DNA from: Hymenobacter arizonensis
GTDB taxonomy: Bacteria > Bacteroidota > Bacteroidia > Cytophagales > Hymenobacteraceae
NCBI RefSeq assembly: GCF_900115775.1
Contig: NZ_FOXS01000007.1
Location: forward strand, 62,001 to 126,000
Direction: 5' to 3'
Length of the DNA: 64,000 nt
The position numbers and the translations under genes were made by a program. Position 1 is the stretch's first letter, and every line of letters starts with the position of its first letter. Positions 1 through 8,372 of the stretch are shown piece by piece. The notes under the pieces were generated by a model. The model had not been told where the DNA came from. It ran no database searches and saw nothing but the letters and a program-made list of their open reading frames with translations.

Positions 1-144
1 GCTGTTTAGGAAGTCATCTGCCGGTCATTCCGAGCGTAGCCAAGGAATCTCGCTCGCACCGTTCGGGCCTCGTGCAACGTCTCGGGCGAGATTCCTCGGC
101 TGCGCTCGGAATGACGAATAATCACTCATTACTTCCTAAACAGG
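1..144. repeat. REP-like nested inverted repeat
   Basis: Outer arms 2-14 and 131-143 are perfect 13-nt complements. Inner arms 24-53 and 86-115 match at 28 of 30 positions and begin GTCATTCCGAGCG. The element lies just downstream of the stop codon of the amylomaltase gene at 163. The inner arm resembles the arm of the palindrome at 10723-10917 (GTCATTGCGAGCGGAG...), so the two look like members of one dispersed family. It could act as a transcription terminator or mRNA-end stabiliser; that role is inferred. Confidence 0.8.
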
Positions 145-162
145 TTCAACATTATATGTCAG

Positions 163-2940
163 TTACTGCCTACGTCCGCTGGTCTCCACCAGCCCGCGCA
201 GGGGCTCGTTGAAGCCGACGGCCTCCACCAGTTCCTCCAGCGGCAGGTGCAGGCGGTACCGCCAGAAGTGCGTGGGGTTGCTGGGCACGTTGATTTGCTC
301 GTCGTGCGGGTTGGCGCGGCGCAGGCCGTTGTCCATGGCCAGCAGGTCCTGCAGCGGGAAGATGGCCCACATGGCCGGCGAGTGCAGGTGCTGCACCAGG
401 ATTTCACGCGCCACCCAAGGCTCGCAGTAGAAGGGCGCTACCTCGCGCCAGTGCCCGAGGATGGTTTCGAAAAAGCGTTGGGTGCGCACCCGGTCCTCTT
501 CCCACCAGCCGCGGACGGTGCTCATGTCGTGGCTGCTGGTCGTGACTACGCTCAGGTAGGGGGCGGTGTCGGGGTGGCCGAACTCAGTTTCGGGGTTGGA
601 GGGCATGCGCTGGATGTTCAGGCCCAGGATGCCGAGTTCCTTCATCACACCTGGCACCGAGGCCGGCACCATGCCCAGGTCTTCCCCGCAAATGAGCATG
701 TCGGTGGCGTAGCGCACGGGTGGGAGCTTTACCAGGCCTTGCTGGCGCCAGAACTCTTCGTGGCGACGGAAGAAGAAGTCCACGTAGATGTCGTCGTAGA
801 GGCGGCGGCGGTCTTCGTCGGAGTCCAGCTCGCGGAACGAGTAGCTCTTGTTCAGGGTGATGCGGGGGTGATAGAAATCGTTGCCGGCAGGCACGAACAG
901 TACCTCGTTCACGAGTTGGAATAGGCCTTTTTGCAGCCAGGCAAAGTAGTCGGCACTCTCGGGCTCGGCGGCAGTTTTTCGGGCCAGGTAGGCTTCAATT
1001 TTTCGCTGATTGTCAACGGGCTCCTTCAGGTGAATGCGGCCGTAGCTGGCATCATACATGTACTCATCGAATACAGCCTGCGCTTCGCCCTGGAAGATAT
1101 CCTGCAGCATGTGCCAGCGGATGTAAGGCTCGCAGAGGCGGCTGTAGTCGAACCAGCCGAGGCGGCGCTCAATGTCATGGCGGTGCAGCGGAAGGGCCGG
1201 CGAGAAATGGCCCAGCAAGCCTTCTACCGACTCGATGGGCATTTCCCAGATGCGGAAGAAGCCCAGAATGTGGTCGATACGCAGGGTGTCGAAGTAGCGG
1301 CTGAGGTGGCCCATGCGCTGTTTCCACCACTTGTAGTCGTCCTGGGCCATACGCTCCCAGTTGTAGGTGGGGAAGCGCCAGTTCTGGCCAGTGGTGGAGA
1401 AGTCGTCTGGTGGGGCGCCGGCCTGGCGGTCCATGTGGTAGAGCTCGGGCTGGGTCCAAGCGTCCACGGAGTGGCGGTAGATGCCGATGGGCAGGTCGCC
1501 CTTCAGCACCACGCCGCGGCTGCGGGCGTAGCTTACGGCGGCACGCAGCTGCTTGTCGAGGTGATACTGCACGAAGAAAAACAGGCCAAATTCGTCGTAG
1601 TTGGCGGCGGTTTCGGCAGTCAGCTCATCTAAATCTTGTGGAGTCCGGAACTCAGCGGGCCACTGCTGGAAATCTGCGGTGCCAAACCGGTCGCGCAAGG
1701 CCGAGAAGGCGGCATATGGCACCAGCCACTCGGCCTGGCTGGTATAGAACTCGCGGTATTCGGGGTCGGCCAGGAAAGCTTGCTTCTGCTGCTGATAGAG
1801 CAGCTTGAGAAACTTCCACTTGGCGTTCATCACCGGCTCGTAGTCCACGAAGTCTTTGGCGTTGAGCTCCTGCTTCAGGCGGGCTAGCTCCTGAGCGGCT
1901 TTCTTGTCTTTTAGCGTGGCAATGCCTTCGAGGTGAATGAACTGCGGGTGCAGCGCAAACACCGAAATTGCGGCATACGGATACGAATCAACCCAGGTGT
2001 GCGTGGCGGTGGTGTCGTTGATGGGCAGAATCTGCACCAGCTTGAGGCCGGTTTGCACGGCCCAGTCGGTGAGCAGCTTCAGGTCGGTGAACTCCCCTAC
2101 TCCGAGGCCTTTTTCGCTGCGCATGGCAAAAACGGGCAGCGCCACGCCCGCCCCGCGCCAGGTGTCGGGGTAGCGGTAGCTTTCGTCGTTGAAGACGCGG
2201 GCTGCGGTGCGGTCGGTGGTAGCAGGCACCACGCGGTTTTCGCCGCCTTCCATGTCTAGGGCGTGCCCGGCTTGGGGGTCCCACATGGCGTATTTATATA
2301 GGCAGTCAGCTTCGGGGTTTGCGAGTGCGACGGTAGCGGCCCAGGTGGGGTACTCGCGGTCAGTCAGCACGAGGCCCTTGGTGTTGTCCCAGGCGCCGAG
2401 GGCAGGGTCGGAGCCGAGAATGCAGAGCTGCAAATGGGGCTCGACGCGGGGAGCCAGCAGGCGGAAAGTGGTTTCGCCGGCGGCCGGGGTCAGAGTTGCC
2501 GCGGAGGCGGTGGCAATTGCAGGAGCTTTGGCTTTCTTGCCTTTGGCTACCGGAGTTGCTGCCGCTACAGGCCGGCGAAACAGCGCCTTGGTGAAGGCGG
2601 CAGTCAGCAGCTCGTTTTCGGGTTGGGCGGGGGCGCGCCAGTAGTCGGCCAGGTGCAGGCGCTGTGCACGGGCGGGGTCGTAGGCAACGGTGCGGTTGGG
2701 GCCAAACTCCCAGTGGGCGCTTTGGGTGTTGGCATCGAGCAGGACATACTTATAGGCAAGGGTCTGCTCGCCGGCGGCGTCGGCTACGGTCAGCTCGTGC
2801 TGCCAGCAGCCGGAGGCTTCGTCGTAGCGCATTTCGGCTGCGGCGCCTAATTGGAAGTTGCCTAGCTCAGAATGTGCGCCACAAACGGCCAGGCGTTGGC
2901 CGAAAACGGTGCGATAGGGAAGGGAAAAACGTAATATCAT
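163..2940 (-). CDS. malQ: 4-alpha-glucanotransferase, DPE2-like (two CBM20 + GH77)
   Basis: Amylomaltase that transfers glucan chains between maltose/maltodextrin and larger glucans, in the cytoplasm. Two starch-binding CBM20-like modules come first (about residues 1-100 and 150-260), separated by an Ala/Pro/Lys-rich linker, followed by a GH77 barrel (from about residue 270). Catalytic motifs are visible: nucleophile D556 in RIDH, acid/base E753 in CGEDLG, and SSHDMSTVRGWW further on. The nucleophile to acid/base spacing of about 197 residues is far larger than in short amylomaltases; together with the CBM20 pair and 925-aa length this is the architecture of plant DPE2. The ATG at 2940 begins MILRFSLPYRT, the expected CBM20 start; 21 extra upstream codons are open but look non-coding. 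It is divergent from tamB across 161 bp. No other glycogen/maltose gene is adjacent. Confidence 0.93.
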   Translation of the reverse strand: MILRFSLPYRTVFGQRLAVCGAHSELGNFQLGAAAEMRYDEASGCWQHELTVADAAGEQTLAYKYVLLDANTQSAHWEFGPNRTVAYDPARAQRLHLADYWRAPAQPENELLTAAFTKALFRRPVAAATPVAKGKKAKAPAIATASAATLTPAAGETTFRLLAPRVEPHLQLCILGSDPALGAWDNTKGLVLTDREYPTWAATVALANPEADCLYKYAMWDPQAGHALDMEGGENRVVPATTDRTAARVFNDESYRYPDTWRGAGVALPVFAMRSEKGLGVGEFTDLKLLTDWAVQTGLKLVQILPINDTTATHTWVDSYPYAAISVFALHPQFIHLEGIATLKDKKAAQELARLKQELNAKDFVDYEPVMNAKWKFLKLLYQQQKQAFLADPEYREFYTSQAEWLVPYAAFSALRDRFGTADFQQWPAEFRTPQDLDELTAETAANYDEFGLFFFVQYHLDKQLRAAVSYARSRGVVLKGDLPIGIYRHSVDAWTQPELYHMDRQAGAPPDDFSTTGQNWRFPTYNWERMAQDDYKWWKQRMGHLSRYFDTLRIDHILGFFRIWEMPIESVEGLLGHFSPALPLHRHDIERRLGWFDYSRLCEPYIRWHMLQDIFQGEAQAVFDEYMYDASYGRIHLKEPVDNQRKIEAYLARKTAAEPESADYFAWLQKGLFQLVNEVLFVPAGNDFYHPRITLNKSYSFRELDSDEDRRRLYDDIYVDFFFRRHEEFWRQQGLVKLPPVRYATDMLICGEDLGMVPASVPGVMKELGILGLNIQRMPSNPETEFGHPDTAPYLSVVTTSSHDMSTVRGWWEEDRVRTQRFFETILGHWREVAPFYCEPWVAREILVQHLHSPAMWAIFPLQDLLAMDNGLRRANPHDEQINVPSNPTHFWRYRLHLPLEELVEAVGFNEPLRGLVETSGRRQ

Positions 2941-3101
2941 GCAATCGGTGGGTTTGGGGGGCGCAAGATAAGGAGGGCGTTTGGCAGCCCGCATCAAGCA
3001 CAACTATACGGGCTTGGATACGGAGGATTGCCAACCCGGGCCGGCCGTTTTGCGTTTGGCGAATAAGTCTTGTTCTGTTTGCCGCTTACTCACCTTCTGC
3101 T

Positions 3102-6100
3102 TTGTCAACTTTTCTACGTCGCGCCCTTTACGGTTTGCTAGGGTTATTGGCCCTGGTACTGTTCCTTGTTGTCGCTGTGGTGGTGGCGCTGCAATTTCCC
3201 GCTGGCCAGGACTTTGTGGCCCGACAGGGCGAAAGCTACCTGCGCGATAAGCTGAAGACGGACGTCCGAATAGGGAAGTTTCGCACCGACTTTCGCCACG
3301 CCATCAACCTCGACGGCGTGTACCTGGCCGACCAGCAGCGCGACACGCTCGTATCTGTTGGCCACCTGGGCGTCGACCTGGACATTTGGTCGCTGGTGAA
3401 GGGCCAAATCAACGTATCGAACGTGGAATTAAATGACGGCCGCGTGCGCCTGACGCGCACCGAGCCCGATTCGGTCAACAACTACGACTTCATCATTGCG
3501 GCCTTCACCGACCCCACCGCGCCGGTCGACACCACGGCCTCGGGCCTGAAATACGACATTGGCAAAGCCCGCCTCACCAATATCTATTTCTCACAGGAAG
3601 ACCAGGTAACCGGCTCCGACATTCGGGCAAAGATTGGCGAGTTCACGGCCAACATGGACGAGGTGGATGTGGATAACTCCATCTACAAGGTGGATAACGC
3701 GGCCCTGCGGCGCGCATCCATCAGCATAACTCAAACCAAAACGGCCCCGGAAGTGGACAACCCCGCCCCCACCGAGCCGCTCACCTTGCAGTTTGGGCTG
3801 AACCGGGCTACGCTCGACAGCGTGCGTTTCACTTATAGGAACAGTCCAGCAGCGCAGTTCATTAATACTACCATTGGCTTGGCTGATATCACGGCCCGTA
3901 ACATTGACCTGCGCAACGAGCGGGTCGACCTCACCAAGCTCACGCTCAAGAACACCACGTTTGCCTACTCCCAAAACGAGGACGTGCCCGTGGAGCAGCG
4001 TGTGGTGAACCCCGCCGAAGCCGTTCGCAAGCTCGACGAAGCTACTTCGCAGAACACCGCCGCTGATGGCCAGCCCCTGAACTGGCGTGTGACCCTGGCC
4101 GAATCCGACATCAGCGGCCTCGACGTGGCCTTCAACAACTTCAACGAGCCCAAGCAGCGCACCCGCGTGCCGGCCATGGACTACAACCACCTTAATTTCA
4201 CGGGCTTGGTGCTGAACACCCGGGACCTCTCCTTCTCTGAAAACCGCACCACCGTCAAAGTAGACAACCTGGCCGGCCGCGAGCAGAGCGGCTTCCAAAT
4301 CAATAGCTGGCGGGCCAATGTGGTGTACGACTCGGTGCAAATCCGCCTCGACAGCCTCGACCTGGTAACCCCGCACACCCGCATCCGGCGCACGCTGGCT
4401 ATTGGCTACGAAAGCCTTGATGCGCTGGCCGACACCAAAAACCTTCCGAACTTGAAGCTGGAAGGCGACCTGCGCAATGTGCGCCTGGGCTTCCGCGACA
4501 TCTTGTACCTGGCGCCCGACCTGGCCGGTACGCCCCCGTTCAACACCGGCCCCAACCAGTCGGTGCTGGTGAACGGGCAGATTGCTGGCCGCGTGGGCGA
4601 CTTCACGGTGCGCAACCTGGAGTTTGTAGGGCTGCGCAACACCGTGCTGCGCGCCCGACGCGGGCGCATTCAGGGCCTGCCCGAAGTGGACTCGCGGCTG
4701 TACGCCGACCTCGACATTCAGCAGTTCAGCACCACCGAAGCCGACATCCGTAGCCTAGCGCCTAAGGGCAGCATTCCGACCAACATCAGCATTCCGCCGA
4801 CGCTGGCCGTGAGCGGCACGTTCCGTGGCCGGCCCACGGTGCTGCAGTTTGATACCAACCTCAAGCTGCGCTCCACCTACGGCGACATTGCTTTCAACGG
4901 CAACCTGGGCGCCAAGCAGGCCAACGGCCGGCAGCCGGTGGTGGGCACCTTCAACGTGGGTGGGTTCGATTTTGGCAAGCTGCTGAAGGACCCCACCATT
5001 GGGCGCGTCACGGCCTCGGGGCGCATCAACGCCAGCGGCGACGTGCAGGACCCCGCCACCCTCATCGGCCAGGTGAACGCCACCGTGCAAAGTGCCGTGT
5101 ATAACGGCTACACCTACCGCGGCGTGACGGCACAAGTCGACATTGACCGCAACCGCTACGTTATCGACGCCAAGAGCAAGAGCGACCCCAACCTCGACCT
5201 CGACCTGCAGGCCGTGGTGAACTTGCGCGACGCCAACAATCCCAGTTACGAGCTAACTTCCCTCAACCTGCGCGGCGCCAACCTCACGGCTCTGGGTTTC
5301 TACACCGGCGGCGACCTGCGTGTGCAGGGCAACCTGGCCGCCAACATCACGGGTAGCAGCCTGAACACCATCAACGGTACCCTCAACGGTACCAACATCA
5401 TTGTGGTGAAGGACAACCAGCCCTTCGCTTTCGACACCGTGCGGGCCACCATCGTCCAGACCGCTACCCGGGCAGCAGTGGATTTCAACTCTAGCATTGT
5501 GGCCGCGAAGCTCGACGGCAACGTGCTGCTCGGCGACCTGGCCCCGGAGCTGCAGCAGCACATCGACCGGTATTTTGACTTGCCCGGCGTGCGCTACGTA
5601 GCCAGCAACGCCGACCGCCGCTTCACCTACTCCGTGCAGCTCAAAGACGTCAAGCTGGTTACGCGCCTGGTGCCGGAACTCAAGCAGATTTCGCCCTTCA
5701 CGCTCGCTGGCGAGTATTCGCGGCAAGCTGCTCGCCTCACGGCCAACACCATCATTCCCATCATTCGCTACGGCAACTATCGGATTGACTCCCTGAACCT
5801 AGCCGTGGATTCGGACGCCCAAAAGCTGGACTACGGCCTGCGCATGGCCCAGGCCGCCCAGGACACCACGCTGCGCCTGCGCCGGCCGAGCGTTGTTGGC
5901 AACGTGGCCGACAATAAAGTATTCAGCCGCGTAGCCATCCTCGGCGACTCGGCCAACCGAGAGCGGCTGGCGTTGGCGGGCACGCTGTCCGTAATCAACA
6001 ATCCTGCTACCCGGACCCAGCCAGACGGCACCAGCACTTATGAGTTTGTAGCCTCGCCCGAGCAGGTGATTAACTACGAAAACTGGACGGCCGGCGCCAA

Positions 6101-8366
6101 CAACTACGTGCGCTACTTCCCCACCGGCGCCGTAGTAGCCAATGGCCTGAACCTAACCAACGGCCGCAGCAGCCTGGCCCTGCAAAGCCAGAACCCCAAC
6201 GTGCCCACCTCGCCGCTAGGCGTCACCTTCACCAGCTTCGAGCTGTCCGAGCTGGCCCGCATTGTACAGCAGCAGGATTCGCTGGTGGCCGGGCAGCTCA
6301 ACGGCACGGCCCGCATCGACAACCTGGGTACTCCCCGCCAGGCCTTCACGGCCGATGCCACCATAAGCAGCCTGGTATTCCAGAAAGCGCTTATCGGTGA
6401 CATTGCCCTGAAAGCCACCAACCCCGCCCCCGACCGCTACGACATCAATGCCCGCCTGACCGGCGGCGAGGCCGGCTCCGTGGGCGGTGGCGGCAACGAC
6501 GTGGCCATCGATGGAACGTACATCACCAGCAGCGCCACACCGCTTAAGTTCAGAGTCAATGCCAACCGGCTCAATCTGAAAGTGGTGGAGCCGTTCTCGG
6601 CCGGCCAGGTGCGTAGCGCCACGGGCTTCCTGCGCGGGCAGCTCACCGTGACCGGTGCCACTGACGCGCCCCAGGTGCGAGGCGCGCTCACCACGTCCAA
6701 CGATGCCGGCTTTATTGTGCCGCAGTTGGGCTCGCCCTTCCGCCTGCCCGAGCAAAGCCTGACGTTTGACGACCGCGGCATTGCATTCAACAATTTTACG
6801 GTGCTGGATTCGGCTTCCAACAAAGCCGTGGCCAATGGCTACCTGCTCACGACAAACTTCGTTGATTACAACTTCGACCTGCGGGCCTCGACCAAAAACT
6901 TCATGGCCGTGCGCAACACCCGCGAAAACAACGAGCTGTTCTACGGCCGCCTAATTCTGGACTCGGAAACCCGCCTGACGGGCCCGCTCACGCTCATAAA
7001 AATAGACACCCAGGTGACCGTGGCCGAAGGCTCGAACCTAACCGTGGAGTCGCCGAGCAACACGCCCACTACCGTGGAGCGCGAAGGCATTGTGGAGTTC
7101 GTGAACATGCGCATTCCCGTCGATACCATGCTGGCCCGCAACCTGGGCGCCGACACGGTGAAGGTGGCGGCCCAGGGCTACGACATCACGGCCGTGGTAA
7201 CCATCACGCGTGCCACGCCCTTCACCATCGTCATCGACCCCGCCAGCGGCGACAACCTGCGCGTGCGGGCCGACGGCACCCTGAACACCAGCATTGCTCC
7301 GGACGGCACCATTAGCCTCAGCGGGCGTCTGGAAGTGGCTCGTGGTCGCTACAACATGTCGCTCTACAACCTGGCTTCGCGGGAATTCCTCATTCAGCCG
7401 GGCTCGTCCATCTTGTGGGACGGCGACCCCTACAACGCCACGCTCGACATCACGGCTATTTATAAGGTGCAGGCTGCTCCCGCCGAGCTGCTGGCCAGCC
7501 AGGGCGAAGACGACCCCACCAGCACCACTGTTTCGCGCAACCGCCTCCCCTTCAACGTGCTGCTGAACGTGCGCGAGCAGCTCAGCAAGCCCACCATTGG
7601 CTTCGACATTACCCTGCCCGAAAACCAGCGCGGTGCCCTCGGCGGGCAGGTCGATGCCAAGCTGGCCCAGCTGCGCCAGCCCAACCAAACCTCGGAACTC
7701 AGCAAGCAGGTGTTTTCGCTGCTGATTCTGGGCCGGTTTGTGGCCCAAAACCCCTTCCAGACCAGCAGCGGTGAGGGCCTGGTAGCCAGCCAGCTGCGCG
7801 GCAGCGCCAGCGCCGTGCTCACCGACCAGCTCAGCAGCCTTACTGATAAGTACCTCTCTGGCCTGGGCCTGGACCTGGGCGTGACCAACCAGGCCGACTA
7901 CACCTCGGGCGAGGCTCGCAGCCGTACCGACCTGAATGTGGCCATGCGCCGCCAGCTGTTCAACGACCGCCTCACCGTGCGCGTGGGCACCGACATCGCC
8001 CTGAGCGGCGGCGGCAGCGGCACCCAAGCCACCCAGGGCCAGAACAACGCCAGCAACCTGGTAGGCGACGTGAGCCTGGAATACACCCTGCTGGCCGATG
8101 GCCGCCTGCGGGTGCGGGTGTTCCGGCAGAACGCCTACGAAGACATCGACGGGCAAATCATTCGCAATGGGGCTGCCCTGGTGTTTCAGCGCGACTACCG
8201 CGACCTCAAGGAGCTATTCTCCAAAGTGCCCGCCGACGTGAAGGAAGAGCGCAAAGCCAACCGCAAAGTAGAAAAGGCCGAGAAGAAGGCCGAGAAAGAT
8301 TCCGTCCAGAGCCAGCCCACGGCCCGGGTTGACACGTCGCGCACCCAGGCCGTTTCCGGACGATAA
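3102..8366 (+). CDS. tamB: Translocation/assembly module inner-membrane protein TamB (DUF490)
   Basis: Very long (1754 aa) TamB-type protein. It has one N-terminal membrane helix (about residues 8-32, LLGLLALVLFLVVAVVVAL), then a periplasmic stretch of beta-rich AsmA/TamB-like repeats, and a C-terminal DUF490 region that includes LSKQVFSLLILGRF. The very C-terminus is Lys/Glu-rich. TamB bridges the periplasm and works with an Omp85 partner in outer-membrane assembly or lipid transport; the partner TamL is encoded 6 nt downstream. I chose TTG at 3102 because it begins MSTFLRRALYGLLGLL, directly before the signal anchor. No in-frame ATG lies nearby, and the longer open frame upstream is Arg-rich and overlaps the divergent malQ. 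A weak -7-like TCTGTTTG is at 3074-3081. Family is clear; the exact start is inferred. Confidence 0.9.
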   Translation: MSTFLRRALYGLLGLLALVLFLVVAVVVALQFPAGQDFVARQGESYLRDKLKTDVRIGKFRTDFRHAINLDGVYLADQQRDTLVSVGHLGVDLDIWSLVKGQINVSNVELNDGRVRLTRTEPDSVNNYDFIIAAFTDPTAPVDTTASGLKYDIGKARLTNIYFSQEDQVTGSDIRAKIGEFTANMDEVDVDNSIYKVDNAALRRASISITQTKTAPEVDNPAPTEPLTLQFGLNRATLDSVRFTYRNSPAAQFINTTIGLADITARNIDLRNERVDLTKLTLKNTTFAYSQNEDVPVEQRVVNPAEAVRKLDEATSQNTAADGQPLNWRVTLAESDISGLDVAFNNFNEPKQRTRVPAMDYNHLNFTGLVLNTRDLSFSENRTTVKVDNLAGREQSGFQINSWRANVVYDSVQIRLDSLDLVTPHTRIRRTLAIGYESLDALADTKNLPNLKLEGDLRNVRLGFRDILYLAPDLAGTPPFNTGPNQSVLVNGQIAGRVGDFTVRNLEFVGLRNTVLRARRGRIQGLPEVDSRLYADLDIQQFSTTEADIRSLAPKGSIPTNISIPPTLAVSGTFRGRPTVLQFDTNLKLRSTYGDIAFNGNLGAKQANGRQPVVGTFNVGGFDFGKLLKDPTIGRVTASGRINASGDVQDPATLIGQVNATVQSAVYNGYTYRGVTAQVDIDRNRYVIDAKSKSDPNLDLDLQAVVNLRDANNPSYELTSLNLRGANLTALGFYTGGDLRVQGNLAANITGSSLNTINGTLNGTNIIVVKDNQPFAFDTVRATIVQTATRAAVDFNSSIVAAKLDGNVLLGDLAPELQQHIDRYFDLPGVRYVASNADRRFTYSVQLKDVKLVTRLVPELKQISPFTLAGEYSRQAARLTANTIIPIIRYGNYRIDSLNLAVDSDAQKLDYGLRMAQAAQDTTLRLRRPSVVGNVADNKVFSRVAILGDSANRERLALAGTLSVINNPATRTQPDGTSTYEFVASPEQVINYENWTAGANNYVRYFPTGAVVANGLNLTNGRSSLALQSQNPNVPTSPLGVTFTSFELSELARIVQQQDSLVAGQLNGTARIDNLGTPRQAFTADATISSLVFQKALIGDIALKATNPAPDRYDINARLTGGEAGSVGGGGNDVAIDGTYITSSATPLKFRVNANRLNLKVVEPFSAGQVRSATGFLRGQLTVTGATDAPQVRGALTTSNDAGFIVPQLGSPFRLPEQSLTFDDRGIAFNNFTVLDSASNKAVANGYLLTTNFVDYNFDLRASTKNFMAVRNTRENNELFYGRLILDSETRLTGPLTLIKIDTQVTVAEGSNLTVESPSNTPTTVEREGIVEFVNMRIPVDTMLARNLGADTVKVAAQGYDITAVVTITRATPFTIVIDPASGDNLRVRADGTLNTSIAPDGTISLSGRLEVARGRYNMSLYNLASREFLIQPGSSILWDGDPYNATLDITAIYKVQAAPAELLASQGEDDPTSTTVSRNRLPFNVLLNVREQLSKPTIGFDITLPENQRGALGGQVDAKLAQLRQPNQTSELSKQVFSLLILGRFVAQNPFQTSSGEGLVASQLRGSASAVLTDQLSSLTDKYLSGLGLDLGVTNQADYTSGEARSRTDLNVAMRRQLFNDRLTVRVGTDIALSGGGSGTQATQGQNNASNLVGDVSLEYTLLADGRLRVRVFRQNAYEDIDGQIIRNGAALVFQRDYRDLKELFSKVPADVKEERKANRKVEKAEKKAEKDSVQSQPTARVDTSRTQAVSGR

Positions 8367-8372
8367 TTACCG

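Noticed and set aside
2664..3101. N-terminal extension of the tamB open frame
   Set aside because: It is Arg/Ser-rich, lies antisense to malQ coding sequence and crosses the divergent promoter; the signal anchor starts just after TTG 3102.
7038..8156. Long antisense open frames in tamB and elsewhere (also 8457-9977, 46581-47738, 60138-61478)
   Set aside because: These are high-GC third-position shadows on the opposite strand of clear genes, with Val/Gly/His-rich composition and no domains.
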